Shown here: in pieces, positions 53,966 through 62,843 of the stretch
Layout: each line of letters starts with the position of its first letter
Position numbering within the stretch: position 1 is the stretch's first letter
Assembly: GCA_023953835.1 (NCBI GenBank)
Contig: JAMLJB010000001.1
Location: forward strand, 62,001-126,000
Source of the DNA: Rhizobiaceae bacterium
Lineage (GTDB): Bacteria; Pseudomonadota; Alphaproteobacteria; Rhizobiales; Rhizobiaceae
Length of the DNA stretch: 64,000 bases
Reading direction: 5' to 3'
Translations under genes and position numbers: made by a program
Notes under the pieces: generated by a model
Databases searched by the model: none
What the model saw: only the letters and a program-made list of their open reading frames with translations
What the model was told of the DNA's origin: nothing

Positions 53966-54357
53966 TCGATCCCAAATGCCCCCGGCGCCATGAGCCGGCG
54001 CCCAACCCCGATACCGAATTCATAGGCTCGGCGCCGGTCCCATTGCCTGAGCTTCACAGTGTGAGGACCGAGCAGAACCTCACGCCGCCACAGGACGGTT
54101 TTTCGTGCCCGGAGTAAACCGCCGAAAACGCGGTAAGATCGCCGCCTAAAGGGGTAGTTCTAGTACTGCGTCTATGCCTGATGTAGCCGGTTTGGGCGTC
54201 GCTCACCCGATCGAATGATCGCGGCATCGGCCGGCGCAAGGAGCACCTGGCGCACAAGTTGGTACGCACGCGGGAAAGCCGTCAATCTCTGAGAAACAGG
54301 CCGGTCCGGCCACCAGGCAATTACGACACGGATGGGAATCTCCGGGGCCGACTTCGG
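53966..54357. other. Intergenic region upstream of the amino-sugar operon
   Basis: 392 bp between the operon start and the end of a GT2 gene, both leftward, so it should hold the operon promoter and the terminator of the GT2 gene. I see no convincing gene; a 71-codon leftward frame at 54054-54269 is Arg/Ser-rich and has no ribosome site. No EPS-box copy is seen here. Confidence 0.45.
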
Positions 54358-55260
54358 TCAGCCGCGGTTCCATCTTCCATAATAGGTCGCTGCGTCAGCC
54401 CCGAATGCAAGGGACAGGATGAGCGAGGCGCGATAGAGGCGGATGTAGATCAATCCCGCGAAGGCTCTCACCCGCGCACGGAGGCCGGTCAACCTGTCGG
54501 TAAAGCCGATTTTGAGGACCTCCGCCACGGGCGATGCCGCGATCGCCAGCCCGCGCAGGATCCAGCGCGCACGCCAGAACGATTTCGATTGCGCTTTCGC
54601 GAAATCATGCGCCGTGATCCGCTGCCACTTCACGCCCAGTTCGGTAAGGTTTTTCCGGGCCGGGTGGTAGATCAGCATTTCCGGGCAGAACACCGTCCGC
54701 AAGCCGAGCGCCAACGCGCGCTGGCCCCAGTCACGATCCTCGGCGATGTTGATGCCGCCGAACTCGCCGACCCTGGCGAAAACCTCTGCTCGCATTGCAA
54801 GGTTGCACGTGGCAGTGAACCCCTGCTTCGCGATATATTCCTTCATGCGAAACGCATAGACACTCTCATAGGCCTCGGCGAGGCTTGGTCGCTCGGGGTC
54901 TTGCATCGCAATGCGGACGTCTCCGCCAAGTATGTTCAGGTCGCGATCTTCCGCAAAGCGTTGTTCGATGACGGAAAGCCAATGCGGGTCGGCGATGCAA
55001 TCCGCATCGATGAAGGCAAGTATCTCGCCCTTCGCCTTGCTGATCCCGAGATTGCGAGCGGGCCCCGGTCCGGGTGTCCTCTCCTGAAGCAGGGTGACAT
55101 TTGCGAATTCCTTGCAGACGCCTTCCGGCATCCTCTTGGAACCGTTGTCGACGACGAATATCTCAACAGGCTGGCTGACGCCCTGCTGCTGCGCCAACGA
55201 TGTGAGGCAGCGGCGCAGTTGATCTTCCTGCTCAAGATGCGGGACTATGATGCTGATCAA
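54358..55260 (-). CDS. GT2-family glycosyltransferase
   Basis: 300-residue GT-A enzyme if it starts at the TTG at 55260, which follows GGAAGGGA; the frame is open further back to 55611 but that part is Arg/Cys-rich and unlike the family. The domain begins ISIIVPHLEQEDQLRRCLTSL, with IFVVDNGSKRM, the metal site LAFIDADCIADPHWL and GGINIAEDRDWGQRALALG. Hydrophobic segments near the C-terminus (LRGLAIAASPVAEVL, IYIRLYRASLILSLAFG) suggest membrane contact. An EPS-box candidate lies 116-132 bp upstream in the same orientation. Confidence 0.87.
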   Translation of the reverse strand: MISIIVPHLEQEDQLRRCLTSLAQQQGVSQPVEIFVVDNGSKRMPEGVCKEFANVTLLQERTPGPGPARNLGISKAKGEILAFIDADCIADPHWLSVIEQRFAEDRDLNILGGDVRIAMQDPERPSLAEAYESVYAFRMKEYIAKQGFTATCNLAMRAEVFARVGEFGGINIAEDRDWGQRALALGLRTVFCPEMLIYHPARKNLTELGVKWQRITAHDFAKAQSKSFWRARWILRGLAIAASPVAEVLKIGFTDRLTGLRARVRAFAGLIYIRLYRASLILSLAFGADAATYYGRWNRG

Positions 55261-55599
55261 TGCGTCGTTCCCTTCCTTCGCTCCGTCCCCTCGCGAGGAG
55301 CATGCGATAATATAGCTCCAGTCTATCCTACACGCCCCTTCGCAAGCGCGCGTCGCACCAGTCGGGATCAACGCCCTATCCTTTGGATTTAGGTCGCGCC
55401 CTCGCTCTGCCGGAAAGCGGTGGGCCTGACACTCCAATCCGCAAACTGGGTAATCCGATACGACCATTGGGGTGCTACAGCGCAGCCGGGACTGAAGGTA
55501 AGTGTGTTTCCCAGCTATTAATGTGGAATTTGGCCGCCAACCGGCGTGATGTTCGCACCAACGGGAGTTGTGACGCGCGCCAAGGTCAAAAGGTGAAAT
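55261..55599. other. Divergent intergenic region between two GT2 genes
   Basis: 339 bp without a supported gene; the long leftward frame across it lacks family similarity. It holds EPS-box site 3 at 55376-55392. The rightward GT2 gene has only a weak ribosome site (AAGGTGAAAT). Confidence 0.45.
55376..55392 (-). promoter_or_regulatory. EPS-box candidate, site 3 (upstream of GT2 at 54358)
   Basis: Minus strand reads CTAAATCCAAAGGATAG, identical to site 1 except one substitution and one missing T. The dyad core is ATCC-TTT-GGAT on the plus strand. It lies 116 bp upstream of the GT2 start. Confidence 0.55.
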
Positions 55600-56514
55600 A
55601 TGCCAGGGCAAGCGCCTCTCACTGCCGTCATCGTGACATTCAACAGCTCGGCCATGCTGCCGGGTCTGCTCGACTCCATTTCGGCTGGCGTGGAAGGCGC
55701 AGGTCCCTATCAGGTCATCGTGGTCGACAACAATTCGCGCGACGCCTCGGTATCAATTGCCCGCCAGCATCCGGAAAAACCCATCGTGATCGAGATGGGA
55801 TCGAACGCCGGATATGCCGCTGCGATCAATGCGGCAATGGACCGGATGGATCGCAACTCCTACCTGCTCGTCCTGAACCCCGACCTGCGCATGCATCCGG
55901 GCGCGGCGAAGGCGTTGCTGAAACGGCTCGAAGATCCGACGGTGGGCATTGCCGTTCCTCGGAACTACAAGGAGGACGGCTCGACCGCGAAGACAATTCG
56001 GCAGGAGCCGACCCTGCGTGGTGTCTGGGCCGAAGCCGTCCTTGGCGGTCATCGTGCGGCACGGCTTGGCTACGGCGAGGTCATGGGCAATCCTGCCCTC
56101 TATGAATCCGAACAGTCCGTGGATTGGGCGACGGGGTCAGCCCTGATGGTTTCACCGGCAGCGCGCACCGCGGCCGGCAAATGGGACGAATCCTTTTTCC
56201 TCTACAGTGAGGAAGTCGACTATCAGCGTCGCGTCCGCGAGGCAGGCTTCAAGATCATCTACGAACCCAATGCCAAGGTCATGCACAAGGGCGGTGACAG
56301 CGGGGTCAATCCCAAGCTCTTCGCCCTTCTGACCGCAAACCGGATCAGGTATTTCAGGCGCCATCACGGTCCGGTCAGTACGCTGCTTTTCCGCGCGGCG
56401 ATCGGCCTGGGCGGTATCGCTCGATGCAGGCGCGAAGTGCATCGCGCGGGATTGAAGAGCGTGCTCAATCCCGAAGGCACAGTCGTCAACTTCCTCGCTA
56501 ACCGTCCTGTCTGA
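55600..56514 (+). CDS. GT2-family glycosyltransferase, rhamnosyltransferase-like
   Basis: 304-residue GT-A enzyme of the WbbL-like group. Motifs: TAVIVTFNSSAMLPGLLDSI, VIVVDNNSRDAS, GSNAGYAAAINAAM, the metal site LLVLNPDLRMHPGA, the ATGSALMVSPAA segment and the acceptor-side FFLYSEEVDYQRRVREAGFKI. This group often uses dTDP-rhamnose, which the rfb genes of this region can supply; donor choice is inferred. Confidence 0.9.
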   Translation: MPGQAPLTAVIVTFNSSAMLPGLLDSISAGVEGAGPYQVIVVDNNSRDASVSIARQHPEKPIVIEMGSNAGYAAAINAAMDRMDRNSYLLVLNPDLRMHPGAAKALLKRLEDPTVGIAVPRNYKEDGSTAKTIRQEPTLRGVWAEAVLGGHRAARLGYGEVMGNPALYESEQSVDWATGSALMVSPAARTAAGKWDESFFLYSEEVDYQRRVREAGFKIIYEPNAKVMHKGGDSGVNPKLFALLTANRIRYFRRHHGPVSTLLFRAAIGLGGIARCRREVHRAGLKSVLNPEGTVVNFLANRPV

Positions 56515-57175
56515 AGGTTCGGGAGCAGCGCGCTCAAGATCTTGCCGGGCAAGATCGCTCCGAGTTTGATTCAACAAGACACCTGAGAATCAACACAGAT
56601 TGATTCCCCGCACGTGAATTCGGGCGGGCTTATTCCCCCGCGGTCACAGTAACGAATCAACCTAGGGAATAAATCATTCGATCTAGCTACATGTACAACG
56701 ATATACATGAATAGATGTGCGCGATTCGCAAGCACGTCCTGCGAATCTCCAGAGGATCAGCGCACAAGGAGATCAATAACAATTCGCGACCGCATTGCGA
56801 CAAAATTGTGTTTTATATTTGTCGATATTGGGAGGTCGATCTTCTTGGCATCTTTTTTCGCCGTAATGCTGAGATGCTTTGAATTTTACACTTCTTTTTC
56901 AAACAAAATTATTGATCTGTGTGGAGTGGTCGCGTAGGTAGCTTACGTCTTAGGTCTCTAGGCTACCGCATCTGGTGGAAGGTGAACTTGTTTCATCCCT
57001 CCATCGGGTGATCAGACAACATCCTTTGGTCGTGGATTCGAGCGACCACTTGACTCAATGGGGCGAGGCGGGATGCGGGGATTTCCCCGCACTTGAAACG
57101 CGGCTTACGGCGCGCGGTGTGGGACGTTTTGCGCCTTCACACACGCTCGTTGGCCCAAGCATAAAGGAGCTTGTA
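56515..57175. other. AT-rich intergenic region before the beta-helix/RTX gene
   Basis: 661 bp, with a clearly lower GC stretch at about 56580-56960 than the rest of the window. It contains GAATCAA/TTGATTC as an inverted repeat (56587-56606) and GGTAGC/GCTACC arms near 56936-56967. A 76-codon frame at 56707-56937 ends in hydrophobic residues but has no ribosome site, and I do not call it. A long leader or foreign DNA are both possible. Confidence 0.5.
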
Positions 57176-58798
57176 GTGGCTACGACGATACCGAGCGGAT
57201 TTCCCGATAGCAGCAACACCGGCGTTCCGGACGGAGTAAAACTTACCGCGTATACCGGCCCTATGACGATAACGAAGGCGGGTACTGTCATCGACGGCAA
57301 GATCATCAATGGTATGCTGACGATTCTCGCCGACAACGTTGTCATCAAGAACAGCCTGTTCCAGTACAATGACTATTGGGCGATCAACAGCAACAGTGAG
57401 AAGTACACACTTACCGTCACAGACTCCACCTTCATAGGACCCGGCGCCAAAGGCGAGCCGAACGCGGCTATTCTCGGACGCGGTACGTTTGAGCGTCTGG
57501 ACATTTCCGGATCCGAGAACGGGATTGTTCTCAAAGGCGGATCCAGCGTGGTCAGGGACAACTACATCCATGACCTGCAGGGTGCGCCAGGTGGGCACGT
57601 GGACGGAATTTCGGTACAGGGCGGACAGAACGGTGTCCTGATCGAGCACAACACCATTTTGTCCTGGCATACGTCCGACATCATCATCAAAACCGATTTC
57701 GGGCCGATCAACGACATCACTATCAAGAACAACTTGCTGGTCAACCAGTCTTCCAGCCAGGAAACCGGCTACCCCGTCTACTCGATTGCCGGGAACAATG
57801 GTGGAATTCCTACCAATGTGAAGATCATCGATAACGTGATCCAGAAAGGCTATCCTGGAGCATTCTACAATCTCGAGGGTAACGTGACGGTATCGGGCAA
57901 TATCGACTATGATGCTGCGCGATATATCGACGGTGCAAAGAAGGGTGCGGCAGCTTCGCTGATCTTCGACAACACCACTACCACTCCGCCGGTTGTTGAC
58001 ACTCCGGTCGATGACACGCCGGTGGTGACTTCTCCCAGCACCCCGACGACGCCGACCACGCCAACCACCCCCACAAAGCCGACCGTCCCCACGACGCCGA
58101 CCGACACTTCGACCAAGCCCAGTTCGCGGGACGACCATTCTTCCGACACGAAGTTCGGCATCAAGGTTACCGAGCACACGGGCACCAAGGGTGCAGATAC
58201 CTTCTTCGGAAAGAGCGGCGCCGACATGTTCCTGGTGAACAATTCCGGCGACAAGATCGTGGAATCGTCGCGAGGATTTGGCGGCTTCGATACGGTCAAG
58301 GCGAGCGTTTCCTTCGACCTTGGCGGTTCGAACGTGAAGGGCTTTCTTGAGAAGCTTGTGCTGACGGGTTCCGCCTCCATTGATGGACGTGGAAACTCCT
58401 TGAGCAACACGATTATCGGAAATGATGGGAACAATGTTCTCGCCGGTGGCCGTGGCAATGACGTGCTGACGGGCAATGGTGGTCGGGACACTTTCGTTTT
58501 CGACACCCTTCCCAACGCACGTTGGAACAAGGACACGATCACAGACTTCGATCCCCTTGCGGACAAGATCGCGCTTGATCACAACATCTTCAAGGGTCTT
58601 GGAGATTTGGGAACTTTGCCTGCGAATTCATTTGAAACCGGCTCTTCGGCACATGATTCGCATGCAACTATCTTCTACAACTCGAAGACCGGCAGCCTGA
58701 GCTATGACTCGGACGGATCCGGGAACAGCCGTAGCGTAGACTTCGCAGAGGTTTCGCCGAATCTCTCGCTGACGCACGACCACTTCCAGATCATCTGA
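57176..58798 (+). CDS. Secreted beta-helix protein with RTX calcium-binding C-terminus
   Basis: 540-residue extracellular protein. The start is a GTG at 57176 with AAGGAG six bases upstream; the open frame further back is not protein-like and has no signal peptide. Residues about 20-260 form a right-handed parallel beta-helix (repeated DNVVIKNSLF, SSVVRDNYIHDL, NDITIKNNLLVN, VKIIDNVIQ strands). A Thr-Pro linker (TPTTPTTPT-type, about 275-310) leads to RTX repeats NDGNNVLAGG, GRGNDVLTGNGGRDTF and an uncleaved C-terminal secretion signal ending HFQII. It should be exported by a type I system and bind calcium. The beta-helix may bind or cut polysaccharide, as in bacterial glycan lyases. Confidence 0.88.
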   Translation: MATTIPSGFPDSSNTGVPDGVKLTAYTGPMTITKAGTVIDGKIINGMLTILADNVVIKNSLFQYNDYWAINSNSEKYTLTVTDSTFIGPGAKGEPNAAILGRGTFERLDISGSENGIVLKGGSSVVRDNYIHDLQGAPGGHVDGISVQGGQNGVLIEHNTILSWHTSDIIIKTDFGPINDITIKNNLLVNQSSSQETGYPVYSIAGNNGGIPTNVKIIDNVIQKGYPGAFYNLEGNVTVSGNIDYDAARYIDGAKKGAAASLIFDNTTTTPPVVDTPVDDTPVVTSPSTPTTPTTPTTPTKPTVPTTPTDTSTKPSSRDDHSSDTKFGIKVTEHTGTKGADTFFGKSGADMFLVNNSGDKIVESSRGFGGFDTVKASVSFDLGGSNVKGFLEKLVLTGSASIDGRGNSLSNTIIGNDGNNVLAGGRGNDVLTGNGGRDTFVFDTLPNARWNKDTITDFDPLADKIALDHNIFKGLGDLGTLPANSFETGSSAHDSHATIFYNSKTGSLSYDSDGSGNSRSVDFAEVSPNLSLTHDHFQII

Positions 58799-58819
58799 TA
58801 GCTTCACATAACAAAGGTT

Positions 58820-58857
58820 GTGAGGCCCGGCTCCCTGAGCCGGGCCTCACTTCATTT
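58820..58857. terminator. Strong hairpin between convergent beta-helix and WsaF-like genes
   Basis: A perfect 14-bp stem (GTGAGGCCCGGCTC / GAGCCGGGCCTCAC) with a 3-nt loop, followed by TTCATTT, 22 bp after the RTX gene stop. It may stop transcription from both sides. Confidence 0.8.
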
Positions 58858-58869
58858 ACCGCCGGAAAA

Positions 58870-60120
58870 TCAGGCAGAACGCGGGGCCCTGAGGCGGACC
58901 ACCTCCGAGATCGCATTCGCGACGGCAGCCCCCGCGGCATCCCAGGAGACGGATGACACACTCTCGGATGCCGCGCGCGAAACCGACTGAAATTCAGGAT
59001 TGCGAACGATCTGCTCGAGGGCCTGCGCGAGAGCGTGCGGCGTTGGTTCCGCATAGCAAACATGGTCGTTGTTGAGTACGATCCTGTTGTGCCTGGCCTC
59101 GTTGACAACCGGAATGCACCCTGCCGCCAGCATTTCATGCGGCACGAGAGAGACATTGGTGAGCGAGAGGTTCAGTCCGGCGAAAGACTGGTTGTATATT
59201 TCGTTCAAGCGGGCCGGCGAAACGGTGCCGTGATTCACGAATTTGAACGGCATCTCTGCGATTTCGTCGCCGTAGAAATGAAGCTCGATGCCAGGATTCC
59301 TTTGGGCAAAAATCTCAAGCGCAAGAAGGCACAGTTCCACTCCCCGGCGAGGCGTTGTCGAGCGTGAATAGAATGCGATCCCGTTGCGAGGCCCGTCATT
59401 GGTGCGCTGGTAACGGCTCGTGTCACACCCGAAATCGAAATGGTGACACTCCATCCCGAAGTCCGCCGCCAGCTTCTCCGACAACCATCTGCCGGCGGTG
59501 ATTCCGTGAAATCCCATCCGGTAGGTGTTTTCAGCCAGCAGGTTGTTTGTGCTGGCGGGATAGAAGGACGGTTCATAGTCCTGCACGAAATAGAACCGCG
59601 CGCCGTCGGACTTCGAGTTATATGCTGCGTAAGCGGTTGGCCAGCTCGACGCGACGACCGCATGCGCATTATCGAGGCCATCCTTGTAGCTCCTGATGGC
59701 GCATGTGACGCCATAGGCACTGCGAAGGATGTCTGTGTAGTATTGATGATCCCCCTTGTAGACGTCGTAGAGATAGACGGTGTTCCGGAACCCGTTGCGC
59801 TCAAGGTAGTTGACCATCCGGAAAAGGGTCGTGTGCCCGCCCGATCCCGGGGCTGCTGGCGTCGCGATCCAGTTCACCGAAATCGGTTCCTTGTCGCGCA
59901 GCGGTCGTGGGCTGGAAGCTATTCCCGATGTAAGGTCGGCGGCAATGACATCCTCGGGAAAAACCTCCCAGACAACCGATTTCGGCCGAAGCTTCTCGAA
60001 GGCAAAGCGACGCAGGCGATTCTTCAGCCCCCGGCCGCCCTCGGAGGCGAGGATCGCGCTGATCTGCCGCCCCCTACGCGCCGTCTGATGTATGGCGCCA
60101 GTGAAAAAGTCTGAGAGCAT
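58870..60120 (-). CDS. Glycosyltransferase, WsaF-like (rhamnosyltransferase type)
   Basis: 416-residue GT-B enzyme from the ATG at 60120; an in-frame TTG at 60189 would extend it. The acceptor domain contains SVNWIATPAAPGSGGHTTLFRMVNYLERNGF and FVQDYEPSFYPASTNNLLAENTYRMGF; the donor domain has SRSTTPRRGVELCLLALEIF, LHFYGDEI and LSLTNVSLVPHEMLAAGCIPVVNE. This pattern matches WsaF, a rhamnosyltransferase. The dTDP-rhamnose pathway in the region fits. It is convergent to the RTX gene and divergent from the polymerase gene. Confidence 0.87.
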   Translation of the reverse strand: MLSDFFTGAIHQTARRGRQISAILASEGGRGLKNRLRRFAFEKLRPKSVVWEVFPEDVIAADLTSGIASSPRPLRDKEPISVNWIATPAAPGSGGHTTLFRMVNYLERNGFRNTVYLYDVYKGDHQYYTDILRSAYGVTCAIRSYKDGLDNAHAVVASSWPTAYAAYNSKSDGARFYFVQDYEPSFYPASTNNLLAENTYRMGFHGITAGRWLSEKLAADFGMECHHFDFGCDTSRYQRTNDGPRNGIAFYSRSTTPRRGVELCLLALEIFAQRNPGIELHFYGDEIAEMPFKFVNHGTVSPARLNEIYNQSFAGLNLSLTNVSLVPHEMLAAGCIPVVNEARHNRIVLNNDHVCYAEPTPHALAQALEQIVRNPEFQSVSRAASESVSSVSWDAAGAAVANAISEVVRLRAPRSA

Positions 60121-60275
60121 TCCAGAACTCGCCCCGCATGGTCGTTGTGAGGAATTACGATCGGGCTGCTCGCAAATCAATCTAAACAACCAGGCGAGCT
60201 ATTCCCTCATGGTGGCTAGGATCGGGTAGCAGCGCCGCCGAATGGAGGCAAATGCCGAGGGCCGGAGCGGAAAAT

Positions 60276-60293
60276 CTAAATCAAACGGATTAG
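60276..60293 (+). promoter_or_regulatory. EPS-box candidate, site 4 (upstream of the polymerase gene)
   Basis: CTAAATCAAACGGATTAG matches 16 of 18 positions of site 1. The following bases extend it to GGATTAGCC, also present at site 2. It lies 116 bp before the chosen polymerase start and 65 bp before an alternative ATG at 60359. Confidence 0.55.
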
Positions 60294-60409
60294 CCATTAG
60301 GCTATTTCAGGTACCCCCGAGCCCACTAACGGCTTTGTCTACTCTGTTGCGAGCGCCGATGCCCTTGAAGATAATCGCAGCCGAGAACAGGAAGACGTTC
60401 GTGCGAACC

Positions 60410-61813
60410 ATGGCACATCCTCGCTCCGTTCCGGTGCGAGCAAGCGAATACAGTTCTGGCCGCCGAGGCGCGGCTGACGCTGCAACCAGCGATGGATTGC
60501 GCACGCCTGTCATGGTGTTTCTCGTCGGGCTGATTATCCCATGGATCATCCCGCTGGGCATCCTGAACCTCTCCGTCTATCGTATCGTACTGCTCATCAC
60601 GATCGTTCCCTGCTTCATTGCCTGGCTTTCGGGAAAGGCCGGGCCGAAGCGGGCGGTGGATTTCCTGGTCATCGCATTCTGGGTTTGGTCTGCGATCAGC
60701 CTGATTGCCACGGAAGGACTGGTCACCTCCGTCGAGCCTTCCGGCATTTTCGCGGTCGAGACCCTGGGCGCCTATTTCCTGGCGCGCGTCTACATCCGCA
60801 CGATGGACGATTTCCGCAGGTTGATCCTTGTCGCTGCCGCCGGTGTGCTGCTGCTGTTGCCCTTCGCGCTCATCGAATTGGTCACGGGCGCCAAGCCGCT
60901 GCTGTCCATTTTCGGCCTCGTCTTTCCAACCGTGCGAAGCACGGAAATGTTCAGGTCGGGCCTTTGGCGCGTGCAGGGTCCGTTCGACCACTCGATCATC
61001 TTTGGCGTGAACTGCGTCAGCATATTCGCTCTCGCCTTTCTCGCGGTCGGCCATTCCGCATACACCAAGCTGCGCAAGGCCGTGATAACCGGCGGGATCG
61101 CGCTCGCCGCGATCTTCTCGCTCTCTTCCGCGCCTCTGGCGGTGCTTGCGCTGCAATCCGCGCTCCTGTCGTGGAAGTGGGTGTTCAAGCGCATGCCCTA
61201 CCGCTGGATACTTCTCTTCAGCATTCTGTTCTGCTGCTATCTGGTCGTGGAATTCGGCTCCAACCAGACTCCGATCCAGTTCTACATTCGATACTTCACC
61301 TTCGACATGCAAACGGGATGGCATCGTTTGTGGATCTGGGACTATGGCTCGGCATCGGTTGCCGCCCATCCATGGTTCGGGATCGGATTTGCCGATTGGG
61401 TCAGGCCATGGTGGCTCCATTCGGACAGCGTGGACAATTTCTGGCTGCTGATGGCCATGCGCCATGGCATTCCGGCATTCGCCATACTCGCCATTGCCAT
61501 CCTCACCCTGAGCATCGCCATCGGGCTGCGGAAAAGCGAGAATGAAGAACTCAACGACTATCGGGTCGGCTACCTGATCGTCATTGCCGGATATGTATTC
61601 GCAGGCTCGACCGTGCATTTCTGGGCAGGTGCGCTCGCGTGGTTCTTCTTCCTCCTCGGCAGCGGGCCATGGATGCTTGAACCTGGCGCCGAGAGCAAAA
61701 GCGCTGCGCAAGATGACAGCCCTGCCCTGGCAACCGGGAGGCGGCGTCATCAGCGGAGCACGGTTCGGCGGGAGCGCGCGCGTGCATCGGTTGCGCGGCG
61801 GGAGACCGCATGA
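60410..61813 (+). CDS. Polysaccharide polymerase (Wzy/ExoQ-like, O-antigen ligase family)
   Basis: Integral membrane protein, 467 residues from the ATG at 60410 (alternatives: ATGs at 60359 and 60242; the last would put an EPS-box inside the gene). About ten helices begin with TPVMVFLVGLIIPWIIPLGIL. The periplasmic segment with TGWHRLWIWDYG and AHPWFGIGFADW is the signature of the Wzy_C/O-antigen ligase family. The C-terminal 40 residues are Arg-rich and cytoplasmic. It should join repeat units flipped by the protein encoded at 39164. It heads the unit leading to the PssD/PssE-like genes. Confidence 0.88.
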   Translation: MAHPRSVPVRASEYSSGRRGAADAATSDGLRTPVMVFLVGLIIPWIIPLGILNLSVYRIVLLITIVPCFIAWLSGKAGPKRAVDFLVIAFWVWSAISLIATEGLVTSVEPSGIFAVETLGAYFLARVYIRTMDDFRRLILVAAAGVLLLLPFALIELVTGAKPLLSIFGLVFPTVRSTEMFRSGLWRVQGPFDHSIIFGVNCVSIFALAFLAVGHSAYTKLRKAVITGGIALAAIFSLSSAPLAVLALQSALLSWKWVFKRMPYRWILLFSILFCCYLVVEFGSNQTPIQFYIRYFTFDMQTGWHRLWIWDYGSASVAAHPWFGIGFADWVRPWWLHSDSVDNFWLLMAMRHGIPAFAILAIAILTLSIAIGLRKSENEELNDYRVGYLIVIAGYVFAGSTVHFWAGALAWFFFLLGSGPWMLEPGAESKSAAQDDSPALATGRRRHQRSTVRRERARASVARRETA

Positions 61814-61879
61814 TGTCCCCTTCCCCACTCCAACCGCTTGTAAGTGTTCAAAGTCAAAGCGTCTGACGGTATTTCAAAG

Positions 61880-62341
61880 ATGGGCAAAGCTTCAAAAAAA
61901 ATCATGGCAATCGCCTCGGGCGGCGGGCATTGGGTGCAGATGCGGCGATTGATGCCGGTGTTCGAGGGCGCTGAGGTGTTCTTCGCCAGCGTCGATCCTT
62001 CATCGGCTTCCGATGTACCCGGTCACCGCTACTATTCGATCCGCGACGTCAGCCGGCGCGACCGCATCGGCTTTGTCATACTGGCGGGGCAGCTTCTTCA
62101 TATATTGCTGCGCGAAAGGCCCGATGTCGTGATTACAACCGGATCCGCGCCCTGCCTGATTGCGCTCGGCCTCGCCAAGCACCTGCTGCGGGCGCGCACG
62201 ATCTGGATCGACTCGATAGCCAATGCGGAGCGTCTTTCGACGTCGGGGTCACAGGCCCGTCGGGTAGCGGACCTCTGGCTCACGCAATGGGAGCATCTCG
62301 CCCGGCCCGATGGCCCGAAATATTGGGGGGCTGTGCTGTGA
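61880..62341 (+). CDS. Alg14/PssD-like glycosyltransferase membrane subunit
   Basis: 153-residue partner of a split GT-B glycosyltransferase. The ATG at 61880 is chosen; one at 61844 would add 12 residues. It opens KIMAIASGGGHWVQMRRLMPVF, then has a membrane-associated helix (GFVILAGQLLHILL) and PDVVITTGSAPCLIALGLAKHLL. In Alg14 and rhizobial PssD this half anchors the enzyme and binds the lipid acceptor. The next gene, encoding the donor-binding half, starts inside its stop codon (GTGA). PssD/PssE in Rhizobium add glucuronate; the same role is plausible given ugd. Confidence 0.92.
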   Translation: MGKASKKIMAIASGGGHWVQMRRLMPVFEGAEVFFASVDPSSASDVPGHRYYSIRDVSRRDRIGFVILAGQLLHILLRERPDVVITTGSAPCLIALGLAKHLLRARTIWIDSIANAERLSTSGSQARRVADLWLTQWEHLARPDGPKYWGAVL

Positions 62342-62826
62342 TTTTCGTAACCATCGGATCGATGTTTCCATTCGACCGGCTGATCCGGGTCATGGACGGC
62401 TGGGCACAATCCAATCCCGGAACTGAACTGCTGGCGCAGATCGGTACCGGCTCTTACCTGCCCGCCCACATGCCCTATGTGCGCAAGCTCACCCAATCCG
62501 AATTTTCCAGCACGGTCGAGCGCGCGAAGCTCGTCGTGGCGCATGCCGGGATGGGCTCGGTGATTACCGCAAGCCAGTACGGAAAACCCATCGTGATGCT
62601 GCCCCGGCTTCAGGAATGGGGCGAGCACACGACCGACCATCAGATCGCGACCGCGAACTGGCTAAGGACCAAGCCCGGCGTATTCATAGCCGATACGGAT
62701 GCGGAGCTTGCGCCGAGGATAGCTGACGCGCTCGAAACGGACACTTCGGCATCGCCGATTTTTTCACCCAATGCACAGCCGGAATTCGTTGCGCGCCTGC
62801 GCGGCTACATATTCGGCCAATCCTGA
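62338..62826 (+). CDS. Alg13/PssE-like glycosyltransferase catalytic subunit
   Basis: 162-residue donor-binding half of the split glycosyltransferase. The start is a GTG at 62338 overlapping the stop of the partner gene, which fixes the strand VIFVTIGSMFPFDRLIRVMD at the N-terminus. The nucleotide-sugar pocket is KLVVAHAGMGSVITASQYGKPIVMLPRL followed by EHTTDHQ, as in MurG and Alg13. Works only with the PssD-like partner. Confidence 0.92.
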   Translation: MIFVTIGSMFPFDRLIRVMDGWAQSNPGTELLAQIGTGSYLPAHMPYVRKLTQSEFSSTVERAKLVVAHAGMGSVITASQYGKPIVMLPRLQEWGEHTTDHQIATANWLRTKPGVFIADTDAELAPRIADALETDTSASPIFSPNAQPEFVARLRGYIFGQS

Positions 62827-62843
62827 ACAGGTAAGGAATCTCC

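Noticed and set aside
54054..54269. 71-codon leftward ORF upstream of the amino-sugar operon
   Set aside because: Arg/Ser-rich, no ribosome site, no recognisable domain; it lies where a promoter is expected.
55261..55611. 117-residue N-terminal extension of the GT2 gene at 54358
   Set aside because: Cys/Arg/His-rich, unlike GT2 proteins, and it would place an EPS-box inside the gene.
56707..56937. 76-codon ORF in the AT-rich region
   Set aside because: No ribosome site and no family resemblance, although its C-terminal half is hydrophobic; not strong enough to call.
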